This document shows positions 30,315-42,984 of a stretch of DNA of 64,000 nt, one piece after another; the first letter of the stretch is position 1, and the number at the start of each line of letters is the position of its first letter. This DNA comes from Poecilobothrus nobilitatus (taxonomy: Eukaryota > Arthropoda > Insecta > Diptera > Dolichopodidae). The notes below the pieces were generated by a model. That model worked only from the letters and a program-made list of their open reading frames with translations, was not told the DNA's origin and did not search any database. The stretch is from assembly GCA_947095535.1 (NCBI GenBank), contig OX352772.1, forward strand, positions 106,123,672 through 106,187,671, written 5' to 3'. Both the position numbers and the translations under genes were made by a program.

Positions 30315-32333
30315 ATGACTTTGATAAGAGATTTCTCTAGTATCTATTGTAGCTATGAATGGGAAAATACTATTGTCGCGTACCACAATAATGACTTTTA
30401 ATATACATGAAAATATTAAAGTTAATTATTTTACAGGGCTGCGCAAAAGTGAAGTAAAAATATAATTTTAATATATTATACCTAAATATTCTGAGCCTTA
30501 GGAATAAATTAAGTAATTTAGAGATATTAATTAATTCTCTCCATTGTGACGTTCATGTAAGTAGTAATTTTAACAGAAATTTGGCTCCTAAAGTATGAAT
30601 ATCAATTTTATAATCTTCCAGGGTTTTCGGCGTATTTTTCTAATCGTGAAAAGTCGTATGGTGGAGCAGCAATATATGTATCTAATAATTTAGTTAGTAA
30701 TTTAATTTTTGAAGAAAATTTTAACTCTTCAAATATGCTTATAGTAAAACTACCCGAACAAAATATTAATATAATATGTTTTTATAGAGCACATCAAACC
30801 AAATTAAATGAGTTTGTTGATAAATTAGACGAAATAACTGCTATCTATAAGAATTCTTTGGTCCTAGGTGATTTTAATATAAACTTGTTAAATAAAAATA
30901 ATACGGAGGTTAAAAATTATTTGAACACTCTACTATGTAATGGTTATATAGTTTATAACAACATTAACGAAAATTTCGCAACTAGAATAGGTACAACCAC
31001 GAGAACAATTATTGACCATTTTCTTACGGACTTAATTGATTACAATTATAACGTGCATGTCTCCGAGTCATGCCTATCAGATCATCATTTGCTCTTTGTA
31101 AGTACAAATTTAAAATCTATGAAACAAACAAGTAATTTAAAAAAAACTATTTTAGACTACGATAAACTTTCTAGTGATAGATTTTGGAGTGATTTAGAAA
31201 TATTCGATACAATTGATAAATTCATAGAAGTACTTTCAAGTAAAATTCAAAAATATACTAAAATTATTTCTCAACATAACCGAAAAAGAAAGCATGAGTG
31301 GATTAACGACGATATTATTCGTAATATCAAAATTCGCGATTCCTTCTTTAAATACAAGAAAAAGTACCCCAACGATGAAAAAATCAAAGAACGCTATCTA
31401 AAATATAAAGAGTTAGTACGTAGGGAAATAAAACAAGCCAAACAGAATTTTTGCAATAAGATAATATCAAATGATCCCAATAATAGTAGAAAATTATGGG
31501 ATCTATACAAAAGAATTATGTACAACAAAAGCATTTTTGATACAACATCTAGTTTAAATGAAATAAAATTTAATAATGCCATTATAAATAACCCTCAACA
31601 AATTGCAAACACAATCAACACATACTTTATTAATGTAACAAATTCTTTAAATATATCAAGAGATTCCATTGATGAAAACTATTTAGGCTCTTTTCAAAAA
31701 ATAATTAATAGTTTTAGCTTATCTCCTACAAGCATAGATGAAGTTCAAAAAACAATTGACACAATTAAGTTAGGATCGGATACTAGATATGATAATATTT
31801 CATCGAAAGTTTTAAAAAAATACTCTAACCAAATTAGTCCGCTCATGGTAAAATTCATTAACTCTGCCTTTGGATCTGGGCACTTCCCTGATGCCCTAAA
31901 AATTGCCACAGTTACACCGATACATAAAGCAAACGATAAATCAGATCCTTCGAACTATAGGCCAATTTCAGTATTAAATTCAATTTCAAAAATATTCGAA
32001 AAAATTATCAAAACAAGACTAACACATTTCATAAACGCTAATGGCATTTTGCATAAAGATCAGTACGGTTTTGAGGATAACTCAAACACGGCTGCCGCTT
32101 GTTTAGCTTTGTCGGATTTTATAACAAAAAGCATGTATAAGAAAAAATATACAGCTTGCTTATTTATAGATCTACAAAAAGCATTTGATTGCGTCGACCA
32201 TGATATACTTATTTTTAAATTATCACAATTGGAATTTAGTGAAACTCAGTTAAACCTGTTCAGATCTTACTTATCTAATAGGAAGCAACAAACTCGCTGC
32301 AATGGCATCAAAAGCAACATGGAACTTGTAAAA
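30315..32333 (+). pseudogene. LINE B ORF2, endonuclease and RT N-terminal half (copy 1)
   Basis: ATG 30315 begins an N-terminal stretch (TLIRDFSSIYCSYEWEN) that ends in shifts near 30400-30450. A four-base insertion at 30559 shifts the endonuclease again. The frame is then clean from 30735: LGDFNINLL, TIIDHFLTD, LSDHHLLF (endonuclease), RKHEWINDDIIRNIKIRDSF (linker), NYRPISVLNS and CLFIDLQKAFDCVDHDIL (RT fingers and palm). At 32334 it fuses in frame to LINE A endonuclease. In this copy the A run at 31815 preserves the frame that copy 2 has lost. Confidence 0.75.
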
Positions 32334-32927
32334 AAGCTTAGCGAAATTACTAATACTTTTAATAACTCGCTAATTTTGGGCGATTTTAATATTAATTTAT
32401 TAGAGAAACACAACTTAAACGTGAAAAATTATATAAATAGCTTTCTTTGTAATGGATTTACTATCTGCAACAATATTTCTGAAAAATTCGCTACTAGAAA
32501 AGGTGTAACTAGTAACACGGTAATTGATCATTTCATAACTGACCTCTGTAAATACGAATACTTTTTCCATGTTCTAGATAATCATCTATCAGATCATCAA
32601 TTACTGCTAATAAGTTTCAACAAAAAATCTACTCAAAATCCTCAAAACAATTTCAAAACAATTTTAAACTACGATAGAATAGCTAATCATTCAATTTGGT
32701 CAAGGCTCGATTCCTATACTAATTTTGACGAAATAATTGCAGACTTCAGCACCATAATACTCGATAACACACAGAGAATCTCCTTGCGTAATAAAAATAA
32801 GTCTTGTTGGATGACTGATAGCATATTAAATAAAATCAAAATTCGAGATACGTATTTCAAATACAAAAAAAATATCCGGACGATTTACACACATCGGAAT
32901 TATATAACAAATTTAAAAACGAAGTAA
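30735..32927 (+). other. 730-codon chimeric ORF created by the tandem junction
   Basis: One open frame joins LINE B ORF2 (endonuclease C-terminal part, linker, RT to about residue 533) to the LINE A endonuclease C-terminal part and linker (from KLSEITNTFNN, residue 534). It stops where LINE A has its shared frameshift at 32927. The domain order, endonuclease then half an RT then endonuclease, exists in no LINE. It is a by-product of the duplication and not a functional gene. It lacks the YADD active site. Confidence 0.85.
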
Positions 32928-34713
32928 AATACTTAATTACGCAAGCGAAAAAGAAATATTATTCTGACGAAATTGCTCGAAATCCAAGTGATAGTAAACT
33001 CCTATGGAAACTGTATAAAAAAACCATCTTCAATAAAGACGTAAATTCCAAATCCAAAATAAAAACTATATCGAATAATTACAAACTAATTAGTAATGAA
33101 CAACAAATCGCGGAAATTGTAAATAATTATTTTATCGATGTAACTAAAGAACTTAGTATAAACTCTCCACTAGATGTAAATTATTTCAATAATTTTCAAT
33201 ACAATATACATGAAAATTTTAATTTATACCCCACCAATGCAGAGGAAGTTAAAGAAACTATAAATAAATTAAAATCTTCTGCTGCAACAGGATTTGACCA
33301 TATCTCTGCTAAATTTATAAAAAAATTCCAATTACAATTCACTCCAATCTTAGTAAAGTTTATAAATATTGCTTTTCAAACTTCAATTTTTCCAAATTCT
33401 CTTAAAACAGCAATTGTAACACCAATCTACAAAAGTGGAAATTTTGAACTTTGTTCTAATTATCGCCCTATCTCGGTTTTACCAGCTTTTTCCAAAATTT
33501 TCGAGTTAGTTATCAAGAATAGATTGCATCATTTCCTCTATCACAACCCTATTCTTAATCAGGAACAATATGGATTCGTAAAAGGTTCTAATACAACTGC
33601 GGCTTGTATTAACTTAACTGATTTTATTACTAGAGTAATCGATTTCCTTGATTTGCAAAAAGCGTTCGATTGTGTAGACTACTTATCAAATTATCTAATC
33701 TAAGTTTTAACAATAACCAACTCAATCTTTTTAAATCATATCTAATAGACAACAATTTGTTCGCATCAACTCTTCTCAAAGTCAGGCAAAGACAATAGGA
33801 AAAGGGGTTCCACAGGGTTCTATTTTAGGTCCTGACCTCTTTCAAATATATATTAATGATATATGTCAGCTAAATTTAAAGGGAACACTTCAGATTTACG
33901 CGGATGATGCTGTACTGAAATATGCTGAAAAAAATCAAGTTGATTTGGCAAATGCAATAAACTGTGATTTAGAAACTATCAATATATGGCTGGATAAACA
34001 TCGTCTACTATTAAATGCAAAAAAAAACCAAAATAATTGTATTTAATAATAAAACAGATCACAATTTCAATATTCACTATAAAAACCCAATTGAAATTGT
34101 AAAAACGTTTAATTACTTGGGTCTTGTAGTTGATAATAGATTAAGATGGTGTAAGCACATTGACCATGTTATAAAAAAAATTTGTCCATATGTTTTCATT
34201 TTAAAAAGGATGCGAAACTTCTTCTCCGATAGCGCCTTGTACAGCATCTATTCATCGTATATTCTTTCTCACTTAACTTATTTGAACCCTCTGTGGAGTA
34301 GTGGATCAATTTTCATGATAAATAAATTAAATATTTTAAATAAAAAGGCAATCAAAACAATAAACAGATACCCTACGCTTCATCCAACAAATTTGCTATA
34401 TTCCGAAAAATATGTAAGTTTTAATCATATATGTAATCGGAAAACCCTTTTATTAAGTTTCAAAATTATCAATAAAACATTAAAACACAATTTCAACTTA
34501 GATAGGATGGTCGATATACACAATCACAATACTAGAAACATATCAAATTACTATTTAAAATTATTTAAAACAGGTAAACAGAAGAACAATTGTCTGTACA
34601 ACTGTTTAAAGACGTACAATAATCTTCCAAACGAAATGAAAGCCATAACCAATCTCCGTATTTTCAAAAAAGAAGTAAACATTTTTTTAGGTAATTCGCA
34701 TAATTTAAACTAA
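32334..34713 (+). pseudogene. LINE A ORF2, copy 2
   Basis: Same domains as in copy 1. The frameshift near 32870 and the RT deletion after DLQKAFDCVD (33670) are shared, so they predate the duplication. The active site reads IYADDAVL near 33900. The C-terminal frame 34015-34713 is longer than in copy 1, with IHNHNTRNISNYYLKLFKTG and FKKEVNIFL intact, where copy 1 has a stop after DTQSQY. Confidence 0.75.
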
Positions 34714-35216
34714 TTAAATTAAATACAAAATAATTAAAACTTAACTATGCCATTGGAATTTATTTTTGTAGTTAAATACACTTTGTGTAGTATAAGATTG
34801 TATTATAGTAAAACTTAAAATCTAAGATTTGTAGTATCCTAATCTGTAATGTTACTTAGTTATAATTAGTTCTAATCCTGAATGTTAATTAGTTTTAATA
34901 ATTTAAAAATTATAATGTAGTCAATATCGCAATTAAAATTACAATTAAAATTAAAATTACATCTAGAATAAATTTCAAATTAAAATTAAAAATAAATTTA
35001 ATGTCAAATAAAAATATATTTCAAGCTTTTAATAAAATTAAATTTAAATAAGAATCAATAAGAATATAATAATAATAAATTCATATATTGTTTAATCTAT
35101 ACGACCACACAGCTCATGCTAAGGTCTTTAAAATTTTATTATAATCATTATATATACTTAATTAATTCATTGTAAATTTCATATTGCTAATAAAGAAAAA
35201 AAAAAACCTAACCTAA
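32334..35216 (+). mobile_element. LINE A, 3' part, copy 2
   Basis: Second copy of 22654-25576: endonuclease from KLSEITN onwards, RT, 3' UTR, A-rich end and AACCT repeats. It lacks the 39-bp local duplication of copy 1 near 23400 (here AATTAGTAATGAACAACAAATC), so copy 2 keeps the ancestral reading frame there. The AACCT tail is joined directly to TATATGACAAATGAC, deleting 187 bases of Jockey-1. Confidence 0.8.
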
Positions 35217-35714
35217 CCTATATGACAAATGACTAGGTCCTTTTTAGATCTACCATTTCTGCAAATTCAGAATTTTTAGATCTACCTTTTTAGATCTACC
35301 ATTTCTGCAAATTCACCATTTCTTACGTTGCAAATTCAGGAGTGCCACAAGGTAGCCATCTAGGTCCTTTATTTTTCGTAGTGTCGAGCTATGACAGTCC
35401 ACTTTGTTTATCCAACTCACGTCTTCTCAGTTTCATTGATGGTACCAAAATCTGCAAAACTATAACTTCCACTCGTGATTGTGAGTTGTTGCAATATGAT
35501 CTCAACCAGTTTAGTTCATGGTGCAGAAACAACAATCTCAAACTAAATGTTAGCAAATGCCTAATTATGAGCTTTTCAAGGTTACGAGCTAACTCAACAA
35601 TCAATTATGATTACGTCCTCAACGATCAACTTATTAAAAGAGCAGATCGTACTTCTGATTTGGGACTGATCCTTGATAGTAGGTTAGATTTCAAGAGTCA
35701 CTACAACTACAAGT
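35217..35714 (+). pseudogene. Jockey-1 RT remnant, copy 2
   Basis: Duplicate of 25765-26262 with PQGSHLGPLFF, LLSFIDGTKIC (degenerate active site) and TSDLGLILDSRLDF. The segment that begins with the target-site copy and DISKAFD is deleted here. It is cut on the right by R, as in copy 1. Confidence 0.75.
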
Positions 35715-35952
35715 TAAAAATATAATTTAACTAAAATGCTAAAATATTGGCGTGCTAAAATAAATGCTAAAAATTTACAGAGCGAATACATACAAAACAT
35801 TTTTCATTTTAGTTTACTTCAATTCAAACGACGAATTTTTGTTCAGTTAATCGTTCAAAATAACAAATTTGTATATAGTTTTTTCCTTATTTTCGTTTTA
35901 TAAACATACTATACTATTATCTGCTATTACAATTTGTATATCATTTTTTATA
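35715..35952 (+). repeat. Repeat R, left part (copy 2)
   Basis: Duplicate of 26263-26500 with very few changes (for example TCGTTCAAAATAAC in place of TCGTTAAAAATAAT). The version here matches the inverted copy at 2590-3075 better at that point. Confidence 0.65.
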
Positions 35953-36853
35953 CAGGGTTTTCCAATTTGAGTGATATGATTTCTTTTCAAAAAAAAACAC
36001 ACTAATTGTTAAGGAAATTCAACTGTTTTTTATTTAATGTGAAGTACAATCGATACAATTAAGTTCTGAATAAAACGTCATTTAAATGGCCTTCACGACT
36101 TCTTTTGCTGGAATAAATTCGATGAACCTAATTTTCGAGCACTTTTCCACTAAATCAAGTCGTATGTAATGAATAGCACGTTCAATATTGACTTCTAAAC
36201 CTTGAAGAGGGTCTGGTTTATTGTTAAAGACCAATGACTTCAAATAACCCCACAAGAAATAGTCTAATGGTGTTAAATCACAACTTCTTGGAGGCCATTC
36301 AATGTCACAATTTCTTAAAATAATTAAATCTCCAAACTTTTCTCGCAATAATTGGATTTTTGCACGTGCTGTGTGGCATGTAGCCCCGTCTTGTTGGAAC
36401 CAGATGTTGTCAAGATCAACTTCTTCCAATTTAGGCCATAAAAAGTTGGTTATCATCGATCTATACCGCTCTCCATTGGCAGTAACGTTGTTACCAGCTT
36501 CATTTCGAAAGAAGTAGGGACCGATGAGACCACCAGACCTAATAGCACACCAAACTGTCAATTTAGTAATGGTTGTTCATGAATAATTTTTGGATTTTCT
36601 TCGCACCAAAATCGACAGTTTTGTTTATTTACCGCACCACTCAGATGAAAGTGAGCGCACGAAAAGTTGCAATTGGAGAACGATTATTTTGATAATAAAA
36701 TTGAATAATTTGTAAACATTGTTCTTGCGTACATGTCTCCATGATGAAATTGTAAACATTACTGAATACAATGAAAAAAAAGACAGATCATGATTTACTA
36801 CAAATGGCCGAAACGTCACTTAGAAATTATATCACTCAAATTGGAAAACCCTA
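35953..36853 (-). mobile_element. MLE1 mariner-like element, copy 2
   Basis: Duplicate of 26501-27402 with the same terminal repeats and flanking TA/CA. It did not insert independently: its flanks are the duplicated flanks. Confidence 0.85.
36082..36740 (-). pseudogene. MLE1 transposase, internal deletion (copy 2)
   Basis: Same deleted structure as copy 1. The frame 36082-36561 retains QQDGATCHTAR and RSCDLTPLDYFLWG, with the D that copy 1 has lost. The N-terminal scrap begins at ATG 36740 with the TCTQEQ block. It is inactive because the first catalytic region and most of the DNA-binding domain are gone. Confidence 0.7.
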
Positions 36854-37090
36854 CACATCTATAGAACAACTACATTTGTTATAAGAAAGGTAAAAATAAA
36901 ATTTTTGAAATGAACAAAGTACATTCAACATTTTAAAAAACAACAACCACATTTTTTTTTGTTTGTTTTTATTTTTATTTGGTTCTTTAAAAATTAGAAA
37001 AAAAAAAACTTGTAAACTGGTATACTCAATATTAATAATATAACAATATTATAACTATAAATGAAACTTATATATAAAAGGTTTGATAAC
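36854..37090 (+). repeat. Repeat R, middle part (copy 2)
   Basis: Duplicate of 27403-27635, ending AAAAGGTTTGATAA before LINE B. R resumes at 42985 with TGTGATAAAATATTTGATAA. Confidence 0.65.
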
Positions 37091-37326
37091 TAAAAAAAAA
37101 CTGTCAAACTGTCAAGTTGAACAGACGTAAAATTTTTAAGCGGAAAATATAAATTATAAAAATTTCAAATAAAAAAAAAAAAAAAATTATTTTAAAATAT
37201 ACAAATTTAATTCATAAAATAAAAATAAAAAATAAAATTTAATTTATAAAAATTACACCAAAAAAAATATAACATTAATATCACTTGGTTATAATTGAAT
37301 CACATAATCACGTTGAAAGCGAAAAA

Positions 37327-38336
37327 ATGGCAAAGCAATGTTGGAAATGTAAAAAAAATTTTTATGGCAAAGGTATTCAATGTAGTCTGTGTCGTAACTT
37401 TTATCATGTCAGATGTGAAGCCGTGGCAGAAGAGGTAGTTTTAGCAGTCGAAGCTGGATTTGCTACATGGAAGTGTAAAAACTGCCCCAACAATTTAAAT
37501 GAGTCATTCATAATAGTAGGTGACAATGACTTAGCTGCTGGGCCTCAATTTACAAATGAAGCTTCAAGGGAAGATAAAACCACCGATCTTTCCTTCATAT
37601 CTCCTAATGAATGCTCGGTTAACATACTGGCCTCTGTCGTCAATCAGCTGGTATCAGGGGTTAAAGAATTTAGTCGTACGCTTGACTTCCTCAGTAATCG
37701 AATTGATGAATTGGTAAAAATAAATGAAAAGTCTCAAGAAGAAAATGCAGGAAAGAAAATCTAAATAACGCTGAAATAAAATCAAATCTGATGGATAAAA
37801 GATTAAATCATCTAGAAGAACTGTTGGATGAGAAGCAGCAAACAACTAATAAAAACAACATAGTTATAGCAGGACTTCCATTCAATTTAACTAATCCAAC
37901 GGAGGTAGTTCTCACACTATGTAAGCATCTGCATGCGAACATCACCGAGCAAGATATAAACTCTGTAACCAAACTGCAGCCTAAAATAAACGAAAAAAAT
38001 AAATTAAACGTTAACACAAATCTATACCTTTTGGAACTGAAAACAGATGTCGTAAAAGTTGAGTTAATGAGCAAAAAGAGAAGCACTGGACATGTTTTCA
38101 CATCAGATATAGGTTTAGTCGATAAAGGTAACCACAACATATTTTTTCGAGAACACCTTACTCAGCTACAAGCCAAACTCTATTACGAAGCTCGCCAAAT
38201 TAAAATCACCAACAAATGCAAGTACCTATGGATTAAAAACAACACTATTCACATTAGGAAAACAGATTCTTCAAAGGTTTTTAAAATTAAAAACTATAAT
38301 GACATTGTATATACTAAAAATAATATCACAAACTAA
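37327..38336 (+). pseudogene. LINE B ORF1, PHD-finger protein (copy 2)
   Basis: Starts at ATG 37327. The PHD finger is intact here: CWKCKKNFYG, IQCSLCRNFYHVRC and WKCKNCP. One frameshift in an A run near 37755 is shared with copy 1. The C-terminal half is 37791-38336. Apart from that shift the protein would be about 336 residues, close to LINE A ORF1. It differs from copy 1 by a handful of residues. Confidence 0.75.
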
Positions 38337-39760
38337 ATTTATTACAATTTTTAATTTAATTTTATATTTAGTATTATTTTATTCAACTTTATTAACTTCC
38401 TTAAAAAATTTTATTCAATCAAATCAAAAATATTATCTTACAATTACTAATTTCGTTACCAAACACTTCAATTTTCATTCATTAAAAAAAAAACTAATAA
38501 TAATTTTTTCTAACCTAGAAATAAGCATAATTTTTATTTTTTATTATTATCACCTTGCATGTTATACTAACACAAATAATTTATCATTAAAACATAAGCA
38601 ATATTTTATTTATACTAATCTTGCTATCAATCACTTTAAATTACATTCATTTGAAAAAGTTTTTAATATTACTAACCTACATAACACATATAATTTATCA
38701 TTAAAACATAAACAATATTTTATATATACTAATCTTATTATTAAACACTTTAAATTACATTCATTGAAAAACTCTTTTAATATTACTAACCTAGAAATAA
38801 GTTTATCTTCTATTTTTAGTTATAAACTAGAATGTATTATTAATTCATACAATTTGTCATTAAAACAAAAACAAAATTATATATATACTAATTTCGTATC
38901 CAAACACTTCAAATTTAATTTATACAAAATTTTTTTTTCTATTACTAACCTAAGACTAAGCTTTTTATTTATTTATTATAAATCTACATATAATTTTAAC
39001 ACCTATAATATGTATATATGTGTGTAAAAGTATGTACTTATTATACATATTCAATGAATTCATTTTTACATATTCAATGAACCAACTAAAAATTTATAAA
39101 TTAAAACTCCAAATATTATTAATTATTACTATTAATCTAGTCTCCACCCTTATTAAGTTACAATTAAACACAAAACTTTTTAAATTATTTACACTTAACA
39201 TGCATATATTCTTACTGAAAATTATTAAAAAATTAGTTAAATTAAAAAACAAAACTCCTAAATTATTAAAACCATATATGTATATATCTTTGCTACATTA
39301 TAACACATTTTCTTTTAATTTTAATTTTTCGCTTTTTATAAAAAAGAAAAACATTTTCAAAAACAATTTTTATATTTTAATTTTTTTTGACTTCAATCTT
39401 TACTTTTTACTTAAACATAATTTATACAAAAAAAATTTTTCTATTACTAACCTAGGACTAAGCTTTTTATTTATTTACATGCATAAACTTTTATTGAAAT
39501 TTATTAACAAGAACATTTTTAAAAACCATTTTTATTTTTTAAATTTTTTTGATTTTAATTTTTACTTTCTATTTAAACTTAAAAAAGAATATATACATAT
39601 TATCAAATTATTTAAATATCTTTTATGCACATCAACGTACTTATATTATTATTTAATATTTAAAACGACACAAGCACATGTTTTTGATAATGATACTAGT
39701 TTACTACGTCAAAAAGTGCACTTCAACAACAACAACAAAAAAAAAAGAGAAAGAAGATAA
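38299..39760 (+). pseudogene. LINE B ORFx (copy 2)
   Basis: Duplicate of 28845-30306 with the same two frames: 38299-39027 and 39032-39760. The TG-repeat slip is shared. The few substitutions between copies do not create stops, but the duplication is too young for this to count as strong evidence of selection. Confidence 0.45.
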
Positions 39761-39768
39761 AATTAAAT

Positions 39769-42505
39769 ATGACTTTGATAAGAGATTTCTCTAGTATCTA
39801 TTGTAGCTATGAATGGGAAAATACTATTGTCGCGTACCACAATAATGACTTTTAATATACATGAAAATATTAAAGTTAATTATTTTACAGGGCTGCGCAA
39901 AAGTGAATTACAAATATAATTTTAATATATTATACCTAAATATTCTGAGCCTTAGGAATAAATTAAGTAATTTAGAGATATTAATTAATTCTCTCCATTG
40001 TGACGTTCATGTAGTAATTTTAACAGAAATTTGGCTCCTAAAGTATGAATATCAATTTTATAATCTTCCAGGGTTTTCGGCGTATTTTTCTAATCGTGAA
40101 AAGTCGTATGGTGGAGCAGCAATATATGTATCTAATAATTTAGTTAGTAATTTAATTTTTGAAGAAAATTTTAACTCTTCAAATATGCTTATAGTAAAAC
40201 TACCCGAACAAAATATTAATATAATGTGTTTTTATAGAGCACATCAAACCAAATTAAATGAGTTTGTTGATAAATTAGACGAAATAACTGCTATCTATAA
40301 GAATTCTTTGGTCCTAGGTGATTTTAATATAAACTTGTTAAATAAAAATAATACGGAGGTTAAAAATTATTTGAACACTCTACTATGTAATGGTTATATA
40401 GTTTATAACAACATTAACGAAAATTTCGCAACTAGAATAGGTACAACCACGAGAACAATTATTGACCATTTTCTTTCATCAGATCATCATCTGCTCTTTG
40501 TAAGTACAAATTTAAAATCTATGAAACAAACAAGTAATTTAAAAAAAACTATTTTAGACTACGATAAACTTTCTAGTGATAGATTTTGGAGTGATTTAGA
40601 AATATTCGATACAATTGATAAATTCATAGAAGTACTTTCAAGTAAAATTCAAAAATATACTAAAATTATTTCTCAACATAACCGAAAAAGAAAGCATGAG
40701 TGGATTAACGACGATATTATTCGTAATATCAAAATTCGCGATTCCTTCTTTAAATACAAGAAAAAGTACCCCAACGATGAAAAAATCAAAGAACGCTATC
40801 TAAAATATAAAGAGTTAGTACGTAGGGAAATAAAACAAGCCAAACAGAATTTTTGCAATAAGATAATATCAAATAATCCCAATAATAGTAGAAAATTATG
40901 GGATCTATACAAAAGAATTATGTACAACAAAAGCATTTTTGATACAACATCTAGTTTAAATGAAATAAAATTTAATAATGCCATTATAAATAACCCTCAA
41001 CAAATTGCAAACACAATCAACACATACTTTATTAATGTAACAAATTCTTTAAATATATCAAGAGATTCCATTGATGAAAACTATTTAGGCTCTTTTCAAA
41101 AAATAATTAATAGTTTTAGCTTATCTCCTACAAGCATAGATGAAGTTCAAAAAACAATTGACACAATTAAGTTAGGATCGGATACTGGATATGATAATAT
41201 TTCATCGAAAGTTTTAAAAAATACTCTAACCAAATTAGTCCGCTCATGGTAAAATTAATTAACTCTGCCTTTGGATCTGGACACTTCCCTGATGCCCTAA
41301 AAATTGCCACAGTTACACCGATACATAAAGCAAACGATAAATCAGATCCTTCGAACTATAGGCCAATTTCAGTATTAAATTCAATTTCAAAAATATTCGA
41401 AAAAATTATCAAAACAAGACTAACACATTTCATAAACGCTAATGGCATTTTGCATAAAGATCAGTACGGTTTTGAGGATAACTCAAACACGGCTGCCGCT
41501 TGTTTAGCTTTGTCGGATTTTATAACAAAAAGCATGTATAAGAAAAAATATACAGCTTGCTTATTTATAGATCTACAAAAAGCATTTGATTGCGTCGACC
41601 ATGATATACTTATTTTTAAATTATCACAATTGGAATTTAATGAAACTCAGTTAAACCTGTTCAGATCTTACTTATCTAATAGGAAGCAACAAACTCGCTG
41701 CAATGGCATCAAAAGCAACATGGAACTTGTAAAAAAAGGCGTTCCCCAAGGATAGAAGAGTGGTTAGACAAAAATGAAATGTCCTTAAATATTAAAAAAA
41801 GTAAAATTCTCATTTTCGATAACAAAATCCTTAATTTCCACAATATCAAATATAAAAATAATAATATTAATATAGTAAAAAATTCCAATTATCTAGGTCT
41901 CGTAATAGACAGTAAACTTACATGGCAAGAACATATAGACCATGTCATAAAAAAAATCACTCCATACGTTTTTATATTAAAAAGACTACGAAAATACTTC
42001 GATAGAAACACATTATTCATCATATATTCGTCATACATTGCTTTTAATTTAACTTACTAAAACCCACTTTGGAGTAATGCGTCACAAACACATATTAAAA
42101 AAATTGATATTGTTCATAAGAGAGCAATAAAAATTATTAATTTCTATCATCATAGACATCCCACAAATTTGCTCTACTCGGCTCAATATTTAAGTTTTGA
42201 AGTTATTTGTAAAAGAGAGTTATCTAGCCTATATCCTAGCCTATTATCTAGCCTATAAAATAATTAACAATTTAATTAAACATACCTTTTTAATTAATCG
42301 AAATATTGATATTCATGGCTACAATACTAGAAACAAGTTGAATTTCTATCTTTCTTTATTTAAAACGAATAAACAAAAAAACAATGTTGTATACACAAGT
42401 TTAAGTGCATTTAATTATTTAAGTAATGAACTGAAAAACATGTCCTCGTTTAGTTTATTTAAGAAAAATATTAGGGATCTTCTCCTAAACACAAACTTAA
42501 ACTAA
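39769..42505 (+). pseudogene. LINE B ORF2 (copy 2), RT core deleted
   Basis: Endonuclease frame 39861-41252: LNILSLRNKLSNLE, LTEIWL, YGGAAIYVS, LGDFNINLL and SSDHHLLF. About 50 bases before SDH are deleted. An A7-to-A6 slip at 41215-41221 shifts the frame; 41246-41755 resumes with NYRPISVLNS, DLQKAFDCVDHDIL and KKGVPQG, where a deletion removes the active-site region. The thumb follows at 41779-42060 (NYLGLVIDSKLTW), and the C-terminus at 42197-42505 (IDIHGYNTRNKLNFYL). A GVPQG-to-thumb deletion of roughly 200 bases makes it non-functional. Confidence 0.75.
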
Positions 42506-42984
42506 CAGTACTAATACGTAACGAAATTTAAAATATATTAAAAACAGCAAAAAAAAAATAATAATATAAAAAAAAAAAAAAAAGGGAAGTTAAATAATAA
42601 TGCAAAATAGTTTAGCTATATGTAATAATAACTTGTTTTAAACGTTACAATGTTAATATTGGTATGCAATCAAAATGTATAAAATGAGAAAAGTAAAAAA
42701 TAATGTAAAAAAAAAAAAAAAATAGATAAAACAAACTGTTTAGAATATAAAATTTGAAATCGTTACATAATATTGAAATACTAGATTTACATTTAGATAA
42801 ATTTTGAATATTGAATCTTAAATTAATTTTTCTTTTCGTTTTTTTAACACGTCTGTATATTCTAAAAAAATTATTAGACCTGTAAGGTCTGTAAGAAATT
42901 ATATAAATGTCAATTTTCAATTTCTAGAATTAAACTATGTTGAATTTATAAAAAAAAAAAATAGTAAATAAAGAAAAAAAAAAT

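Larger units (their letters stand above)
22654..32333 (+). repeat. Tandem duplication, copy 1 (9.68 kb)
   Basis: This copy covers LINE A from its endonuclease domain onwards, the end of Jockey-1, R with MLE1, and LINE B up to its RT domain. Every part recurs in order in copy 2 with few substitutions. Differences seen are a 39-bp local duplication near 23400, a 187-bp stretch at 25577-25764 and about 50 bp near 31030, all missing from copy 2. The junction with copy 2 is at GTAAAAAAGCTTAGCG (about 32329-32344). Confidence 0.85.
27636..32333 (+). mobile_element. LINE B, copy 1 (cut by the duplication junction)
   Basis: A CR1/L2-like LINE related to LINE A. 5' UTR 27636-27872, ORF1, ORFx, ORF2. 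The 3' part is missing because the tandem junction at 32334 replaces it by LINE A. Its insertion in R is defined by the empty site. Its ORF1 and ORF2 are clearly diverged from LINE A, so these are two families, not two copies. Confidence 0.75.
32334..41735 (+). repeat. Tandem duplication, copy 2 (9.40 kb)
   Basis: The copy starts inside LINE A at AAGCTTAGCGAAATTAC (copy 1 equivalent at 22654). It ends where LINE B continues past the breakpoint (GTAAAAAAAGGCGTTCC, 41729). Microhomology of four to six A's at the breakpoint points to end joining or slippage between unrelated positions of two LINEs. Low divergence between copies means a recent event, or an assembly duplication. Confidence 0.85.
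37091..42984 (+). mobile_element. LINE B, copy 2, complete to its 3' end
   Basis: The 5' UTR, ORF1, ORFx, ORF2 and a 3' UTR (42506-42984) that ends in an A-rich stretch. It is flanked by GGTTTGATAA on the left and TGTGATAAAATATTTGATAA on the right, which are joined in the inverted R copy at 3240-3560. Internal damage: about 50 bases lost in the endonuclease near 40474, and the GVPQG-to-WLDKN part of the RT lost at about 41752. The 3' UTR from 42741 is also the start of every array unit downstream. Confidence 0.8.
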
